This document shows, piece by piece, positions 62,217-64,000 of a stretch of DNA of 64,000 bases (positions are counted from its first letter, which is position 1; each line of letters opens with the position of its first letter). The notes under the pieces were generated by a model that did not search any database, was not told the DNA's origin, and saw only the letters and a list, made by a program, of their open reading frames with translations. The stretch comes from Lachnospiraceae bacterium (GTDB lineage: Bacteria; Bacillota_A; Clostridia; Lachnospirales; Lachnospiraceae). The DNA lies in contig JAETQR010000021.1 in the NCBI GenBank assembly GCA_021770615.1, positions 1-64,000 on the forward strand, written 5' to 3'. The position numbers and the translations under genes are program-made.

Positions 62217-63086
62217 ATGAGTATGGAAGTATTGATCGACGTTTTATGGGATGGGCTGGCGGACAGCCTGAGGCTGATTCCCTTTCTTCTGGTCACTTAT
62301 GTGATCATGGAGTATCTGGAACATAAGACGACGACCAAGACCCGTGCGGTTATGCGAAGGGCCGGGAGATTGGGGCCTATGGCAGGAAGCATCGCCGGAG
62401 CCTTTCCGCAGTGTGGATTCTCAGCGGCAGCTTCCAGCCTGTATGCCGGTGGGGTTTTGACGACGGGTACGCTGATTGCGGTTTTTCTTTCTACGTCTGA
62501 TGAAATGCTGCCGGTTTTTATTTCGGAGTCGGTGGGTATCCGTCAAATCCTTATGATACTCGGGATCAAAGTAATGCTTGGGGCGGTGACTGGTTTTATT
62601 GTAGATTTTGTGTTTCGTTTCCGCTCGGTTCCGATCCGGTATAAAGAAATCCATACGATGTGTGAAAGTGAACACTGTGGCTGTGAAGAGGGGATCTTTA
62701 AATCAGCAGTAAAACATACGGTAAAGATTTTTATCTTTATTTTTGTCATTACCGTTATACTTGACTTATTGATTTCTTTCTTTGGAGAGGAGAACCTGAC
62801 GACTTTTATATCAGACAGCCCGTTTATGGGACCGGTGTTTGCCGGAGTGATCGGGCTCATTCCAAATTGTGCTTCTTCCGTCGTGATCACGCAGTTGTTC
62901 TTAAATCATCTGATCAGTTTTGGAACGATGATGTCAGGGCTTCTTGTGGCAGCCGGTGTGGGGCTTCTTGTTCTTTTCCGGACAAATAAAAGATGGAAAG
63001 AAAATCTCTCCATCTTAGGGATCCTGTATGTGTCCGGTGTGTTGTGGGGCATCGTGATCGATCTTGTCACAAAGCTTATTTCATAG
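62217..63086 (+). CDS. Arsenic/metal efflux-like permease (DUF2899 type)
   Basis: A 289-residue membrane protein with about eight or nine spans arranged as two half-repeats. Each half has a Gly/Pro/Cys motif: AGAFPQCGFSAAASSLYAGG (near 65-85) and GLIPNCASSVVITQLFL (near 215-232). CESEHCGCEEG in the central loop may bind metal. These features match the putative arsenic efflux/ArsP-related family, but the substrate cannot be told here. The ATG at 62217 follows GGAG by 8 bases. It converges on the next gene with an 11-base overlap of coding ends. Confidence 0.75.
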   Translation: MSMEVLIDVLWDGLADSLRLIPFLLVTYVIMEYLEHKTTTKTRAVMRRAGRLGPMAGSIAGAFPQCGFSAAASSLYAGGVLTTGTLIAVFLSTSDEMLPVFISESVGIRQILMILGIKVMLGAVTGFIVDFVFRFRSVPIRYKEIHTMCESEHCGCEEGIFKSAVKHTVKIFIFIFVITVILDLLISFFGEENLTTFISDSPFMGPVFAGVIGLIPNCASSVVITQLFLNHLISFGTMMSGLLVAAGVGLLVLFRTNKRWKENLSILGILYVSGVLWGIVIDLVTKLIS

Positions 63087-63831
63087 AAGGCGGTTTTAAA
63101 CTTGTATTCTCTTTCTGGTCACTCAAAATACCGTTACATTTTGTCATGGCGCGGGGGAGGGCATCTTTTGATGTTTTCCATGGGGCGTCCACATTCCGGT
63201 AGTCAAATTTATCGATAAACCAGGATACCTCTTCTTCCATCCGTTTCAGGTTGTTCAGAAAAGCTTCATCTAAATCTTTTGTAAAATCTTCCAGAACGGT
63301 TCCATGAAGATATTTGGGGGCCGTCTCATAGAGCATTCCGTAATGTTCCAGGCAAAATCCTTTGGAACGTTTGAATTTTCCACTAAACGAGCAATCATTT
63401 TCATAAAGATAAAAGATTGTGGCGATATAGCGCTCAAAGGTGTGGCGGATCCGGTCGCAGATAAAACAGGAGTGACTGATCCGGTCCGTATAGCTGTATA
63501 TGCTGCTTTCTTCTTTTTTTGAGAAAAGTCCTCCCGAACTTTTTCTCCCCTTTTTTTGTAATAATTCCACTTCCTTTATCATATTCTTCATATGTGTGTC
63601 AATGATCAGCGCCAGTCCGAGGCGGTTTTCAAAATCGTACATCATCTGCATATGGCGGGCACAAAATCCAATCTTATCGGTCGTGAGGCGGATGTCGTCC
63701 TCCATGTAGCTCGGCCCCATGGCAAATGCGACGCCATCATCTTCCAGTGATTTTTTCATGGCGCATACCGGGCACTCACAGTCTTTGTCAAAAATATCAT
63801 TTACAGGTATCGTGTATAGTTGTTCTTTCAT
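63076..63831 (-). CDS. DUF6062-family cysteine-rich protein
   Basis: A 251-residue cytoplasmic protein found in Clostridia; function unknown. Paired cysteines with neighbouring histidines recur: CECPVCAMKK (18-27), FCARHMQMM (56-64), HSCFICDRIRHTFERY and GFCLEHYGMLYE, suggesting two zinc or Fe-S sites. The ATG at 63831 is chosen because GGAG lies 9 bases upstream; the frame runs 18 codons further without a ribosome site. Convergent to the permease with overlapping 3' ends. The remaining sequence to the window end is an A-rich upstream region. Confidence 0.8.
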   Translation of the reverse strand: MKEQLYTIPVNDIFDKDCECPVCAMKKSLEDDGVAFAMGPSYMEDDIRLTTDKIGFCARHMQMMYDFENRLGLALIIDTHMKNMIKEVELLQKKGRKSSGGLFSKKEESSIYSYTDRISHSCFICDRIRHTFERYIATIFYLYENDCSFSGKFKRSKGFCLEHYGMLYETAPKYLHGTVLEDFTKDLDEAFLNNLKRMEEEVSWFIDKFDYRNVDAPWKTSKDALPRAMTKCNGILSDQKENTSLKPPSMK

Positions 63832-64000
63832 ATGTAGATTCTCCATTCTATTGTTATGGTCAAAAGATTGATTAAAGTATAACATATTTTATGAAAAAAA
63901 GCAAAAAAGTTAAAAAACAAGAGAAAAAAAGAGGAAACACATAATAAAATGAAAAAATAGAAAAAAATACCAATGGCTGTGATTTGCAAATAAAAGAAGA

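Overview
The window looks like a chromosomal segment of a motile, spore-lineage Firmicute of the class Clostridia, most probably Lachnospiraceae. This is judged from protein character: a two-PBP dcw cluster without ftsA, SleB-like hydrolases, DUF6062 and DUF6273 proteins, the type of glutaminyl-tRNA synthetase, and AgrC/AgrA-like GHKL/LytTR regulators. No rRNA operon or canonical tRNA was found.

1-7.9 kb: a minus-strand GHKL histidine kinase and LytTR regulator lie divergent from a 1764-residue secreted Calx-beta/CARDB/Big protein. Its upstream region carries two direct repeats 21 bp apart, the usual geometry of a LytTR operator. 8.0-16.3 kb: a second signalling block. A polytopic sensor with a degenerate kinase tail is translationally coupled to an intact HisKA_3-like kinase and a NarL-type regulator. 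It is followed by an orphan LytTR regulator and a lipoprotein solute-binding protein coupled to a Cache-type chemoreceptor. A motif AAAYYRTACC occurs inverted before the LytTR gene and as a 21-bp direct repeat before the binding protein, suggesting that the regulator controls itself and the receptor pair.

16.4-28.3 kb: an A+T-rich, decayed integrative island. It holds remnants of a PIN toxin, a serine recombinase, a UDP-sugar dehydrogenase and a tyrosine integrase with three lesions. Intact cargo remains: two element-type replication/regulatory genes, a PLD-family nuclease, and a three-gene operon (Cap4-like nuclease effector, middle component, zinc-hook SMC ATPase) of the ABC-three-component/Lamassu kind, the best defence candidate in the window.

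28.3-34.8 kb: housekeeping genes ychF, lgt, a TtcA-family thiolase, tcdA, pdxS-pdxT and an M56 peptidase. 35.0-48.3 kb: the dcw cluster mraZ-rsmH-ftsL-PBP-PBP-mraY-murD-ftsW-murA-ftsQ-ftsZ, headed by a run of MraZ boxes at 10-bp spacing, then secG. 48.4-54.8 kb: rnr, smpB, SleB-like hydrolase, thrC, a eukaryotic-type hisA and a second SleB-like hydrolase.

54.8-59.6 kb: an accessory stretch with two copies of a palindromic repeat, a holin-like type I toxin-antitoxin locus, a structured RNA/leader, a duplicated-domain DUF6273 secreted protein, and a second, rearranged toxin-antitoxin locus in which an Rpn-type nuclease gene occupies the toxin position while the antisense RNA promoter is kept. 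59.6-64 kb: glnS, a DUF2225 protein, an arsenic/metal-efflux-like permease and a convergent DUF6062 protein.
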